Source of the DNA: Takakia lepidozioides
Lineage: Eukaryota > Streptophyta > Takakiopsida > Takakiales > Takakiaceae
Length of the DNA stretch: 64,000 nucleotides
Direction of reading: 5' to 3'
Assembly (NCBI GenBank): GCA_030704615.1
Contig: CM060731.1
Coordinates: forward strand, 83,866,756-83,930,755
Part shown: positions 54,142 to 64,000 of the stretch, one piece after another
Position numbering within the stretch: the first letter of the stretch is position 1
How the letters are laid out: each line of letters begins with the position of its first letter
Position numbers and translations under genes: made by a program
The notes under the pieces: model-generated
Told to the model about the DNA's origin: nothing
The model's input: only the letters and a program-made list of their open reading frames with translations
Database searches by the model: none

Positions 54142-56760
54142 ACCTGGGTGGACACTAAAGTACCTCTAAACTGGGTCTATGATATTTTCATTCCTCTTTT
54201 ATTGACTTTCATCTATACCAGATGAGTCACCAGAGAATAAAGAATTACCTATTATTACTGGCATCCTATATATAATTTTTCCATCCATACCGGATGAAAA
54301 ACACCAGGATATTAATTCGTTTATTCCTCTTTTATGGCTTTTTTTCCGTACTGGATGAGGCTTTTTTTAGGGGATGTTGAATTACCTATTAGGATGAGAA
54401 ACCGTTGCCTTGGATGTTATGTACTGTTTTTCCATCCTACTGACGGACCTTCTCCAACTAGATGAACTTATTAACTTTTTAATCTGAACCGGATGAAATA
54501 TGCAGCCTATGATGGCCCTGGACTTTTGTTTAATTACCCTTAATTATGGCTAATTAAGGAGTGAAACCCTAATCCCTACCCTATAACCTACTGTTTAAAC
54601 CTAGCTAATGGATGACATCCGTCGGGTTTCGAAATAAGTGGTGTTGATTACTCATCCTGCACGGATGAAAAATCGGGCAGGGCCCTAGGGTGTCTCTCCC
54701 GCCGTCAGCAGTACTCCTCGTGCTTCCGAGCTCGCGGGATGAGAGTTATGGCGTCTGCGCTTTGCTGATACCCTGTCTGCTGCTTCGTGCCCATGCTGGA
54801 CGAGCTCCTGGGGATGCACAATGGCGGCGTTTTGTCTCTTCTCACAGGCGGGAGACAATGTTGTGAATGCATCGTCTCTTTCCCTCCTCTTCTCTTTCCC
54901 TCCTCTGGCTTTTATGTTTCGCAGCAGCGCTTGTGTGGGGAAGTATCTCTCTCTCACTTCGTAAACCTAGCAAGGATGCTTGTATGCTTCCCTTCTCCTT
55001 AGCTGTGCTGGAGGTGGCTTGCTGGTGGCGATGGCGCACAGTTACCTTCCCCAATCGCTCAAGGTGCTTTTGGTGATTAGGGTTCCTTTTACTTTATGTC
55101 TTTCTCTCTTGCTTTTGAGGTTCTTAGTTGACATCGATGACAAGTGTAGGGGTCTGTGATTCACTTGGGGTTCCACAATCCTCACTAACCTGTTGGTTTT
55201 TGTGGGGGCTTGTGATGGGACCAGGTGAGGATCCCTACTTGCTTTGAATTCTCTTGAGCTTGCAGATAAGGATGTGAGAAAAAAAAACCTATTTTGTATG
55301 ACGTCATGACTTGGCTGCTGCCTGCAGCCCCGATTTCGGCCCGCTTGCTCCTGGTTTGACATGATGATGCTTACTTTTGACTTATGTTGCTGCCGTTGAT
55401 GGAGCATTTCAGCCTGGCAAGCCTATTCTTGAAGCACAACATCTGGACCTTGCCTTGTCTTGAATCTTTGACAGCATTGTCTGTGGATTTTTAAACTAGG
55501 TACAGTTTTGGCCTTAAAAGAGGAATGATGGTTTAAGGGTAAAGGCATCAGTGGCTGTTAGGTTCTAAGGAAGAGGAGGCCCTGTTTTTTTAAAGATGGC
55601 AGCCTGATGAGGCAATGACAGGTCTCTTTCAGGCCTGGATTTGATGTGGAATGGAGTATAGTGAGGTTCTATTTGCAAAACATGGCATTAGCCTCCTGGA
55701 AAACAGTGGTGGTAAGCTCTAATGGACCTTTGCCAGTGATTATTTGCCTCATTTTGCCATCAGAATAGCCACCTGCATTGTATGATTTATTTTGGCCAAA
55801 TGGGCTTGGTCTCGGGCACTCAAAATGTATGTGTGTCCATATCTTGATGCTGTAACATGGCAGGCCTTTCTTCCATGCCAAAATGCCTTACATGATGCAT
55901 ATCTTGGGGCAACTGTACATGGTATAGAATGAAGTTGCAGTCTGTCTTGTCATGCCCAAAGTGGGTCACTTGGTTGCATGTTTGGAGTCTGATTAACTGC
56001 AGGCTGGTCCATCAAGATTCCTGTGTACACAAGTCTTGAATCTGTATAATGGCAGGTTGTTCTTACCTACCCAGAAGGCGTGGCACGATGCACGTCTTGG
56101 GGTACTTACAATTGGCCAAATGTGAAGCTGCAATATGGTTTGTCATGCCCAAGAAGTTTACTTGGTTGCATGCCTGAAATGTAATTAATTGCAGGCTGGT
56201 CCTTCAAGGTGCTTGTGTGTACATTCCCTGAATCTGTTGTAGGGCAGGCTGTTCTTACCTACCCTTGGAGCCTTGCATAGTGCTTGTCTTGGATCACTTC
56301 AAGGTACCTGTGTATACATATCTTGGATCTGTAATGTGGCAAGTAGTTCTTATATGCCCATGATATCTTGCATGATGCATATCTTATGGATAACTATGGA
56401 TGATATAATCTGAGGCTGCAATCTGACCTATATTGTGCAAGAGGGTCACTTGGGTACATGACAGGAATCTGAATATGAATATACCCCGCCCTCCCACCCT
56501 GTTTTAACATGACTGAATGGGTGTCGTCACTTGGTATGCTATGACAAGACTGGAAGTGTTAGATGGTGCCCTATCATGGGCTGTTTATGTCTTTAATTGA
56601 CAATGACCCTAGTTGGTCTTGTCCATGTCTTGACATGACATGAATATCTTCCCTCTCTCTCCCACTCTCTCCCTCTCTCTTATTAACTTTTTCTACCCCC
56701 TCTTTCCCTCTGTGGTTTTATTTTTTTTGTGAGCATCACAAAAGAGAGGAGAGAGAGAGA
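54142..56760 (+). repeat. Long repeat R2, second of tandem pair
   Basis: A direct copy of R1, alike over its length with scattered substitutions and small indels. It includes GGATGAAAAATCGGGC near 54662, the 190-bp units (55859, 56053, 56246) and CATGTCTTGACATGACATG near 56625. It stops in a GA-rich tract where the minus-strand retroelement begins at 56762, so its last part is cut off or continues beyond the window. Confidence 0.75.
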
Positions 56761-56761
56761 A

Positions 56762-58620
56762 GATATACATGTCATGTCAAGACATGGACAAGACCGCTAA
56801 GGTCATTGTCATTGAAAGACAAAACAGCCCTTTACAGGGCACCATCTAACATTCTCTTTCATGTTTACAATCTCATTTGAATACCCAATTACATTTCAGG
56901 GTCTCAGAAAAAACAGGGCGGGAGGGTGGTACTCCAGGTCATTCATATCATGAAAGCACCATAGTACACATCATTGTCTCAAGAATCCATTATAAACTCA
57001 TTTCAAAAACCAGATTGCAGGTTTGGTTTGAAGGTGATGTTTTAGAACCAAGATATAAGCAAGATTCTTAAAAAGGAAGAAGAAACATCAGTGTAGAGCC
57101 CCTTTAAGCAGGTATAGGCCTAAAATGGTATTTTAAGGCCACATAAAGTAGTTCTGCCAAGGTGAAAGAGCAACTCAAAAACCCCAGTTTGTTATCAAGC
57201 CATGAAACCAAAATGATATGAGGGCCTTGAAGAATGTGTGTTATCTATCAAAGCCTATCCTTTTGATCCATCAGAGTCATACCAAGAGTTCTCATTTGCC
57301 AAGTATCAAGGCAGTCAGAGTAATAACTGCTTTTTTTGTATCCTTGTATCCTTCATAGCTAAACTCCTACACATGCAAGTGTGGTTGTAAAAAACCATAA
57401 ACAGGGGTAAGGAGAGAAGCAGATCCTCATTGGAGCAATCTTGGCGCAGGTCTGAAGTGGCATGGTGGTAGTTCGAAACAGCAGATGGCATCAGCAGCTT
57501 AGGCAGCAGCAGTATCCACACTTGCAAGAACAGGAACTGCAAGCTTCAAGAAATCAAGACAAGTGAAGACCCTCACCTATGCCCGTCCCAAAAACCACCA
57601 CATAGCGATGTGTGTTAGTGAGGATGCAGCAGGTAAGTGGCAGGTCTTCACAGTTGCTATCCATGTCAGTGTTGAATTCTAAAGCAAGTACAGATCACAG
57701 TTCAACAATGATAAACTCAAAAAAACCTTGAGTGTTTGTGGTATGCCTTGCGCCATGGCGTCCAACAGATTGTCTCCAACAGAACGCAGTCAGAGTAGAA
57801 GCGTTCACAGCTAGAGAGTGGCTCATACACAAAGAGAGAGCAACAAGTAATCTGTAGATAAATAAGGATAGAGTACTTCCCAACAAGGAGTAAAAGCGCC
57901 GCTACAAAATAAAGAACCATGAGTTCCTGATCAGAGCAATCACGGCTTTGTCGTCTGCCATAGAAGAATCTGTTTAACCACCACTGCGCATCCCAAGAGC
58001 CAGCAATCACGAGTACCATGTAGCAGCAGGGGAGCAGGTTTATACGGCGCATCATCAAAGTTCACTGAAGCACGAGTTCAGTGCTTGAAGTGTGTCGGCC
58101 TGCTTAGGGCAAAACTGCCCGATTTTTCATCCAGGATGGATGAAATATCACATTTTACCAAGATAGGCATTTTGTCACTGGATGACATCCCATAGAGATG
58201 TATCTTTTAGGGTTATGGTATAGGTTTAGGTTTAATAACTACCATCATTTATGATGATAGTTTTATTATTCTCTTGGATTTTATAATAGGTAACCATTAT
58301 TTATGTAGATCATCCAGTTTAGATGAAAAAAAGATGGTAACTCTAGCTTTCTGTATATTAAGTTTCATCATCCAATAATAAAATAAAATCATCCAGATTT
58401 GGATGAAAAAAGGTAGGGATGAAAAACTAAATAACCTCAAAAGGATAAGGCCAGATGAAATCCAAAGATTTATAGAGGGAGAGGGAGAGAGGGAGAGAGA
58501 GGGACCCACCAGCCAAACCCCTGGCATGGCAGAACCTTACGGAGTAAGGGTGGTATGCACTCACCCCGTAAGGGAGTGCATACCAGACCTCTTCTCATAA
58601 GGTTTTCCCTCTTCCATGTA
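56762..58620 (-). repeat. Downstream terminal repeat of the RT element
   Basis: The part 56762-58080 matches 62718-64000 with about a dozen substitutions and one 15-bp indel (near 57498). Bases 58081-58620 carry CATCC..GGATGA motifs and, on the minus strand, GGATGAAAAATCGGGC (58132-58117), as in R1/R2, so the repeat probably extends to about 58620. Its upstream partner for that part lies beyond 64000. Confidence 0.8.
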
Positions 58621-58786
58621 GTTCTATCCTCAGATAATATTTATCCAAAGGAGTAGAATCCTACATCCTCACTTCCTCGGATCAAGAATGAAATGATGGC
58701 ATAAAATGTATCATAGCAACACTAGTATAGTATCACTTAGAAAAGAATGTAGAGTTCAATGGTATAACTTAGCTCTGTATAGGTTT

Positions 58787-60833
58787 TTAGAAAGTACCTT
58801 TCAGTTTCTCAATAAGCTCTTGTACAGGGAAGAGCAGGCCAGGGAATGAACCACGTTCAAGGAATTTTGTCAAGATACGAGCAAGTTTTCTGGTCTTGAA
58901 ACCATTCCTCCCAAGAGTGTTAATCAGAATGCTACACTCCTTCCCAGCCAAATCAGCATTGCTGGAAATGTATAGAATAGGCATAGCTTGTGAAATCACA
59001 ATGTTGTAAGATTGATTCACAGGCCTATTGGATAAGAACTGGATATATTGAGTGTAAGAGAAAGGAAGAAGTCTTCTCTTGTCATATTTCTGGAAATGGA
59101 ACTCACCTGTGTCACAGTTTGAGACTGTAATCTGGATATTCATGAAACAAGCTTCCAACCCCACGTATTGGGAATCGTTTTTAGTGCGTAGTAGCTCAGG
59201 TTTGATCTCCACTACATTGAGTGGGTAGATCCACCAAGGGTTGTTGCTGCTCCTGTCTGCCCGTGGGTCCAGGAATAGCATTGCATCACCCACATTTAGC
59301 CAGCATATATCATCAATGTATCTGAAGGCAGATTTAAACATAGGCATAAGCTGGAATTATCCTAAAGCTGCAAGCCTTAAGATGAATTTGATTTCATAAG
59401 AAAGGAAGTACATGTTGCACCATAATGGTGAGCATGAAAAACCCATAGGTATTCCAGAAATCTGATGCCACACACGGTCCCCTAAGGCGACAAAACAGTG
59501 TGACATAAGCCATTTGTGGAGCATAAGTAAAGTTCAATCCAGGTACCTGATTTTGGGGAAGACGTGCCCCATCTACTTTTTCCGAAAGTACCGTTTTTGG
59601 CTGGAATCCATAGATTATGACGTGCTCGGGGGTGAGACCGATGGTGTTGCTGGAATGCAATCTTCACCACGTATTCAATGGCGTCCCCTAAGTTATCCTG
59701 TCCTGTCAAAGGTATGTTCTCATAGCATTGTGTAATGTCAGCAACAAAGATGTTATGGACTTTTTCAGGCAGGTTTAGTGTAAAGTCAGTGATGGAATCA
59801 ATAATCCAATACATAGCAGTAGATACTTTGAAAATTGCTCATAAGTATCCAGCCTTGTCTTGGCCCATTCTTTTACCAGTGGTAGAAGATCCATGGTAGC
59901 CCTTGTAAGAAGGCTAGCAAGTTCACTGAAAACACATTTATGGGCATTGGTAATCCATCTGTATTTTTTCTTATGTAGCTTGTAGATTCCCATAATGTAA
60001 GGTAATCTACAGGATGGAGCAGGTATCTCCGGAATCAGACTCTGTATTTCCACGGAAATGTTTCCTAGAACAAGGTCAGGTGGCAGCCATACCTCAGCTT
60101 GCTTGCATGGTGTAAAGTCTTTACCCATCAATCTGTGGAAGGCTTGAGTTCTTATATGCTTCACACACATAAAACATACGTTGTTGTTAGCCTTGTCAAG
60201 ACCAGAAAAATACAGGTGATTGAGAAGCCATGAAAGTTCATCTTTTGCCTCTTTTACAGTAAGAGGATTGCGCTCATGGTGAGTGAAGTCGTATCTTCCT
60301 CTGCCGGCTTTTTGTTTCAATCTATCCCAGCATGTGTTTTTTACCCATTGGCTGCAGGATGCTGCCCAAGATTCACATGGGTCTATATGTAAAATTTCAG
60401 AGGTTCTATGGAAAGCCAAAGACACTTGTTCAACAACGTCTTTCAGCAAAGTACGTTTGAGAGGGATGTGATTCATACCTAGGCTGAATAGTTCTTTCAG
60501 CCTTGCGTGTCTAATAATATTTAGGTCCATGGTACGTACGTGTTGCGTAGGTGTAGAACCAGATAGATGGAATTATGTTTTTGTATCCGCATCCCGAAAA
60601 TCATGAAACCTCTTGGCACTGTCACATAGACAATCTGGTGAATGAATCAGGTCTTGCATAAAGCAAAAATCACGGAAAACAGCGGCAGGCTGATAGTATT
60701 CAGAGCTGCTTTGTTTATGATATGTCCATCCAAAGACTATCTCAAGTCATTTTGTCCAAATTCCAAAAAAGCTTCTTTTATCAAGTTCCTAGGGTTTATC
60801 CACTCCATACCACGGTTTGGGTACAACATATGA
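58787..60833 (-). pseudogene. Reverse transcriptase, GIPMG/YIDD type, frame-broken
   Basis: On the minus strand in order: CLCDSAKRFHDF (about 60630); NIIRHARLKELFSLGMNH; the template-grip motif MGIYKLHKKKYRWITNAH (about 60000); motif A FVADITQCYENIPL (about 59740); motif B GIPMGFSCSPLWCNMYF (59450-59400); motif C FRYIDDICWLN (59320); and a thumb-like end (SNADLAGKECSILINTLGRN, FKTRKLARILTKFL) to the stop at 58787. The KLHK..R and GIPMG..C.PL motifs are those of Penelope/TERT-like RTs, not of Gypsy, Copia or LINE RTs. Frame changes near 59825, 59665 and 59475, and an in-frame TAA near 59360, break this copy; another stop lies near 60570. Confidence 0.8.
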
Positions 60834-60977
60834 ATGAATCCCAAGGGAGCAGGTTTTGCTGCCTTTTTTATGAATTTCCTGCCATGGGCATGAGTTTCAA
60901 TTTGTCTACAACCATCCTCAAGATCAAACAACGCATCTGCACATGCAAAGTAGAGGAACATACCAAAAATGAGATTT

Positions 60978-62513
60978 TTAAAGATCTGTCCATGATCCAA
61001 AATCTCGTTTGCGTATTGGGGAGAACTCGTCAGTGATACGACGAGTCTTGTATGACTGCTGGCTGGCGATGTTGATGGTGGTACTGGAATTAGCACCCGA
61101 ACCCCCAAGTGATGACCGATTCGTTGCTCTTGAATTCTCAGAGGTGTTGGTAGAGTATTGCCCCCTGCCAGAGCGTCCTCCTCTTTGGTAGAGACCTCTT
61201 CCACGACCAGGGGTACCTCTGCCTCGAGGGGCATTGTTCTTGCCTTGTTGAGGAGGCGTCTGCCCCTCCATACGCTGCCGTTTGTAGCTGTTGAATTGTG
61301 GCCTGGGAAGCCTGTCTGAAAAAGACCCAGGTTTCATTAGTTTCTCAATGTATCTGGCCCCCTTGGATTCTCCTAACTTCTCAAGCAACTTGGCTTGGGG
61401 GTCAATTGAGAATTCACAAGCTGCTTCCATTATGAAGCCCCGGGTCATCTGGAAGGTAATTTGTGCAAGAACGGCAGATCTGGCAGCCCGCATGATCCAT
61501 ACCAGAAAGCTGTAGTACTTGGTTTGCACCGAAGGATAGGCATCATCAGGGAAGAACACAATCAGATTGTTCAGCATATACCATACCATATGGTCAAACC
61601 AAGCAACACTCCCAATGCAAGAAGAGGGTGCCCCTCCTTGTCCACAGTTACATCTTATGTAGGGACGATGCCAGTTGAAGAGTTGACTCTTGTGATTTTT
61701 GGATCTTGCCGAACCAGTCGGCAAGTCATTTTTGGTCCTCAGGGTAAGGTTCTCACCTTTGTCACAGAGCTTGTAGTAGAAGGTCCTTAGTGGCCATGCC
61801 ACAGCAATAGGTTCCTTTTTTATTCTCTGAAAACCATCCTTAGCATCCTGTGCACACCTACTGCGTTCAGCAGGGGTTATGTTGCCCCATTTGACCCACA
61901 TTTCAATAGAAATGGGTGCCAATAAATTGATATTAGCATGTGGGTGCCACATCATGTGATCGTTATTGGCAACCTCTAATTCCACTGCACGGGGAGGCAA
62001 CCAAGGGACAAATTGCAGATTTCCAGGAGTGGCACCTGCTGCCCTTTCTTGTTCCACTTGTGAGATTTCTACTTGTTCACAGAATTCTCTCACTGCCTCT
62101 TTTTCTTCATCCGGTAAAATCATGTGCCCAAGGATTGGGTGATTACTTATAGAAGGGATGAAGTCTTTTTCAGATGTGTTTGTAGATTTCTGCGTGGAGA
62201 CAGTCTGGTCATCTTCTGGGTTCGCCATTCTAAGAGCTGCCTCAATGGCTGATCCCTTCTTTTCCCATTGTATCAGCTCCTCGGCATCATCTTCCAGTAC
62301 CTCAATCATTTTAGTATTGAATTCCTGGAGCTTCTCCAGGTACCTGCCATTCTTATTTGCCATGATGCCAAGGGCAACCCAATTTTCCAAAGCCAAAGTT
62401 TCAAGTAATAGCACGGGGTTTTCATCACCTGAATTTTCCACGGCCTCAGTATCCATCTTTTGCAGTGCAGCATGGAAGTCACTTGGTGTGACTTGTGCGA
62501 GGGTTGCCTGCAC
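60978..62513 (-). CDS. Gag-like ORF1 of the RT element, 511 residues
   Basis: A single open frame starts MQATLAQVTPSDFHAAL. The N-terminal third is acidic and helical; the middle has a Trp/Cys-containing block (FNWHRPYIRCNCGQGGAPSSC) and a helical AARSAVLAQITFQMTRGF segment. The C-terminus is rich in Arg-Gly (GRGTPGRGRGLYQRGGRSGR), as in RNA-binding Gag-like proteins. There is no classical CCHC knuckle. After its end, a second frame (61030-60737, with QYANEILDHGQIF and HGRKFIKKAAKPAPLGFIH) appears to continue coding toward the RT, so ORF1 and RT may once have been one polyprotein. I do not recognise the family. Confidence 0.6.
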   Translation of the reverse strand: MQATLAQVTPSDFHAALQKMDTEAVENSGDENPVLLLETLALENWVALGIMANKNGRYLEKLQEFNTKMIEVLEDDAEELIQWEKKGSAIEAALRMANPEDDQTVSTQKSTNTSEKDFIPSISNHPILGHMILPDEEKEAVREFCEQVEISQVEQERAAGATPGNLQFVPWLPPRAVELEVANNDHMMWHPHANINLLAPISIEMWVKWGNITPAERSRCAQDAKDGFQRIKKEPIAVAWPLRTFYYKLCDKGENLTLRTKNDLPTGSARSKNHKSQLFNWHRPYIRCNCGQGGAPSSCIGSVAWFDHMVWYMLNNLIVFFPDDAYPSVQTKYYSFLVWIMRAARSAVLAQITFQMTRGFIMEAACEFSIDPQAKLLEKLGESKGARYIEKLMKPGSFSDRLPRPQFNSYKRQRMEGQTPPQQGKNNAPRGRGTPGRGRGLYQRGGRSGRGQYSTNTSENSRATNRSSLGGSGANSSTTINIASQQSYKTRRITDEFSPIRKRDFGSWTDL

Positions 62514-62717
62514 AGCAGGAATTAGAGGAGGTAGTGGGGACTGATACCCCAGGGCTATGAGGTCCTCATTCCAGCTAGGACCTCCTTTGGTGACTTTCTG
62601 TCAAAGCCCCCCGAGAACATTTGTTAATATAACAAAATGAGAAGGTGACAAGGAGAAAGGTAAGGGTAGATGGTGTGTACAAAAACCACTAAGTACACTG
62701 ATCAAATAAAGAGAGGG

Positions 62718-64000
62718 AAGATATACATGTCATGTCAAGACATGGACAAGACCGCTAAGGTCATTGTCATTGAAAGACAAAACAGCCCTTTACAGGGCAC
62801 CATCTAACATTCTCTTTCATGTTTACAATCTCATTTGAATACCCAATTACATTTCAGGGTCTCTGAAAAAACAGGGCGGGAGGGTGGGATTCCAGGTCAT
62901 TCATATCATGAAAGCACCATAGTACACATCATTGTCTCAAGAATCCATTATAAACTCATTTCAAAAACCAGATTGCAGGTTTGGTTTGAAGGTGATGTTT
63001 TAGAACCAAGATATAAGCAAGATTCTTAAAAAGGAAGAAGAAACATCAGTGTAGAGCCCCTTTAAGCAGGTATAGGCCTAAAATGGTATTTTAAGGCCAC
63101 ATAAAGTAGTTCTGCCAAGGTGAAAGAGCAACTCAAAAACCCCAGTTTGTTATCAAGCCATGAAACCAAAATGATATGAGGGCCTTGAAGAATGTGTATT
63201 ATCTATCAAAGCCTATCCTTTTGATCCATCAGAGTCATACCAAGAGTTCTCATTTGCCAAGTATCAAGGCAGTCAGAGTAATAACTGCTTTTTTTGTATC
63301 CTTGTATCCTTCATAGCTAAACTCCTACACATGCAAATGTGGTTGTAAAAAACCATAAACAGGGGTAAGGAGAGAAGCAGATCCTCATTGGAGCAATCTT
63401 GGCGCAGGTCTGAAGTGGCATGGTGGTAGTTTGAAACAACAGATGGCATCAGCAGTATCCACACTTGCAAGAACAGGAACTGCAAGCTTCAAGAAATCAA
63501 GACAAGTGAAGACCCTCACCTGTGCCCGTCCCAAAAACCACCACATAGCGATGTGTGTTAGTGAGGATGCAGCAGGTAAGTGGCAGGTCTTCACAGTTGC
63601 TATCCATGTCAGTGTTGAATTCTAAAGCAAGTACAGATCACAGTTCAAGCAATGATAAACTCAAAAAAAACCTTGAGTGTTTGTGGTATGCATTGCGCCA
63701 TGGCGTCCAACAGATTGTCTCCAACAGAACGCAGTCAGAGTAGAAGCGTTCACAGCTATAGAGTGGCTCATACACAAAGAGAGAGCAACAAGTAATCTGT
63801 AGATAAATAGGGATAGAGTACTTCCCAACAAGGAGTAAAAGGGCCGCTACAAAATAAAGAACCATGAGTTCCTGATCAGAGCAATCACGGCTTTGTCGTC
63901 TGCCATAGAAGAATCTGTTTAACCACCACTGCGCATCCCAAGAGCCAGCAATCACGAGTACCATGTAGCAGCAGGGGAGCAGGTTTATACGGCGCATCAT
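62718..64000 (-). repeat. Upstream terminal repeat of the RT element (cut by window end)
   Basis: Partner of 56762-58080 in the same orientation. It ends on the minus strand with TTGACATGACATGTATATC, followed by the 5' leader (62717-62514) before ORF1. No standard tRNA primer-binding site is seen next to it. Confidence 0.85.

Larger units (their letters stand above)
56762..64000 (-). mobile_element. Terminal-repeat retroelement with Penelope/TERT-like RT (partial)
   Basis: Direct repeats at 56762-58080 and 62718-64000 flank about 4.6 kb that encodes, on the minus strand, a Gag-like protein (62513-60978) and then a reverse transcriptase (about 60830-58787). There is no integrase, RNase H, protease or tyrosine recombinase. 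The upstream repeat runs off the window end. Penelope-like elements carry LTR-like repeats and lack an RNase H/integrase set, so that class is the best fit, but the usual GIY-YIG endonuclease is not seen. Confidence 0.7.

Noticed and set aside
55605-55640. CTGATGAG core suggesting a hammerhead ribozyme in R2, as known in Penelope-like repeats
   Set aside because: No GAAA core or matching stems follow at the required spacing, and R1 has CTGATAAG at the same place.

Overview
The window looks like nuclear DNA of a land plant, most likely a seed-free vascular plant such as a fern. It has long intergenic stretches full of retroelements, GT-AG introns, a PPR relic of the kind common in seed-free plants, a plant-type RS-rich RNA-binding protein gene and a plant CHX-type antiporter relic. 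No bacterial-style operons or CRISPR arrays are visible. The placement is inferred from protein style, not from a search.

Layout. 0-6 kb: decayed PPR gene, a broken OB-fold-like (possibly virus-derived) gene, a tRNA-derived SINE with a perfect 12-bp target duplication, one LTR with its primer-binding site, and a small unknown ORF. 6.3-17.6 kb: an apparent 11.3-kb DNA transposon bounded by imperfect inverted repeats. It carries two divergently transcribed genes: a SWIM-type transposase (right half, frame-broken) and a nine-exon gene (left half) that joins a ParB-like domain to a beta-class DNA methyltransferase fold. Eleven copies of a 24-bp palindrome lie in two introns of that gene. 17.7-19 kb: a duplicated TATA region with conserved spacing and a GC-rich hairpin. 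19-20.4 kb: an internally deleted CHX antiporter relic. 21.9-26 kb: a decayed LINE on the minus strand. 26.6-28.8 kb: a multi-exon OCA-type pseudophosphatase gene, followed by LINE fragments. 30-35 kb: a second SINE, another LINE piece and short duplications.

35.7-41.05 kb holds the clearest host gene: a four-exon minus-strand gene for a 1251-residue protein (filamin-like domain, CCCH finger, RRM, RS/acidic tail) resembling Arabidopsis IRR (AT3G23900). 43.5-51.3 kb is a 5'-truncated Gypsy retrotransposon with gag-protease, RT-RNase H, integrase and an extra ORF. 51.3-56.8 kb is a tandem pair of long repeats. From 56.8 kb to the window end is a second retroelement on the minus strand. It has terminal direct repeats (about 99% alike by eye) around a Gag-like ORF and a reverse transcriptase with GIPMG and YIDD motifs that is neither Gypsy nor Copia and most resembles Penelope/TERT-like RTs. 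Its terminal repeats are related to the tandem pair next to the Gypsy element.

The best candidate for an undescribed system is the 6.3-17.6 kb element: a transposon pairing a transposase with a ParB-methyltransferase-like protein and an array of palindromes that could be its binding sites. The second is the terminal-repeat retroelement at 56.8-64 kb.
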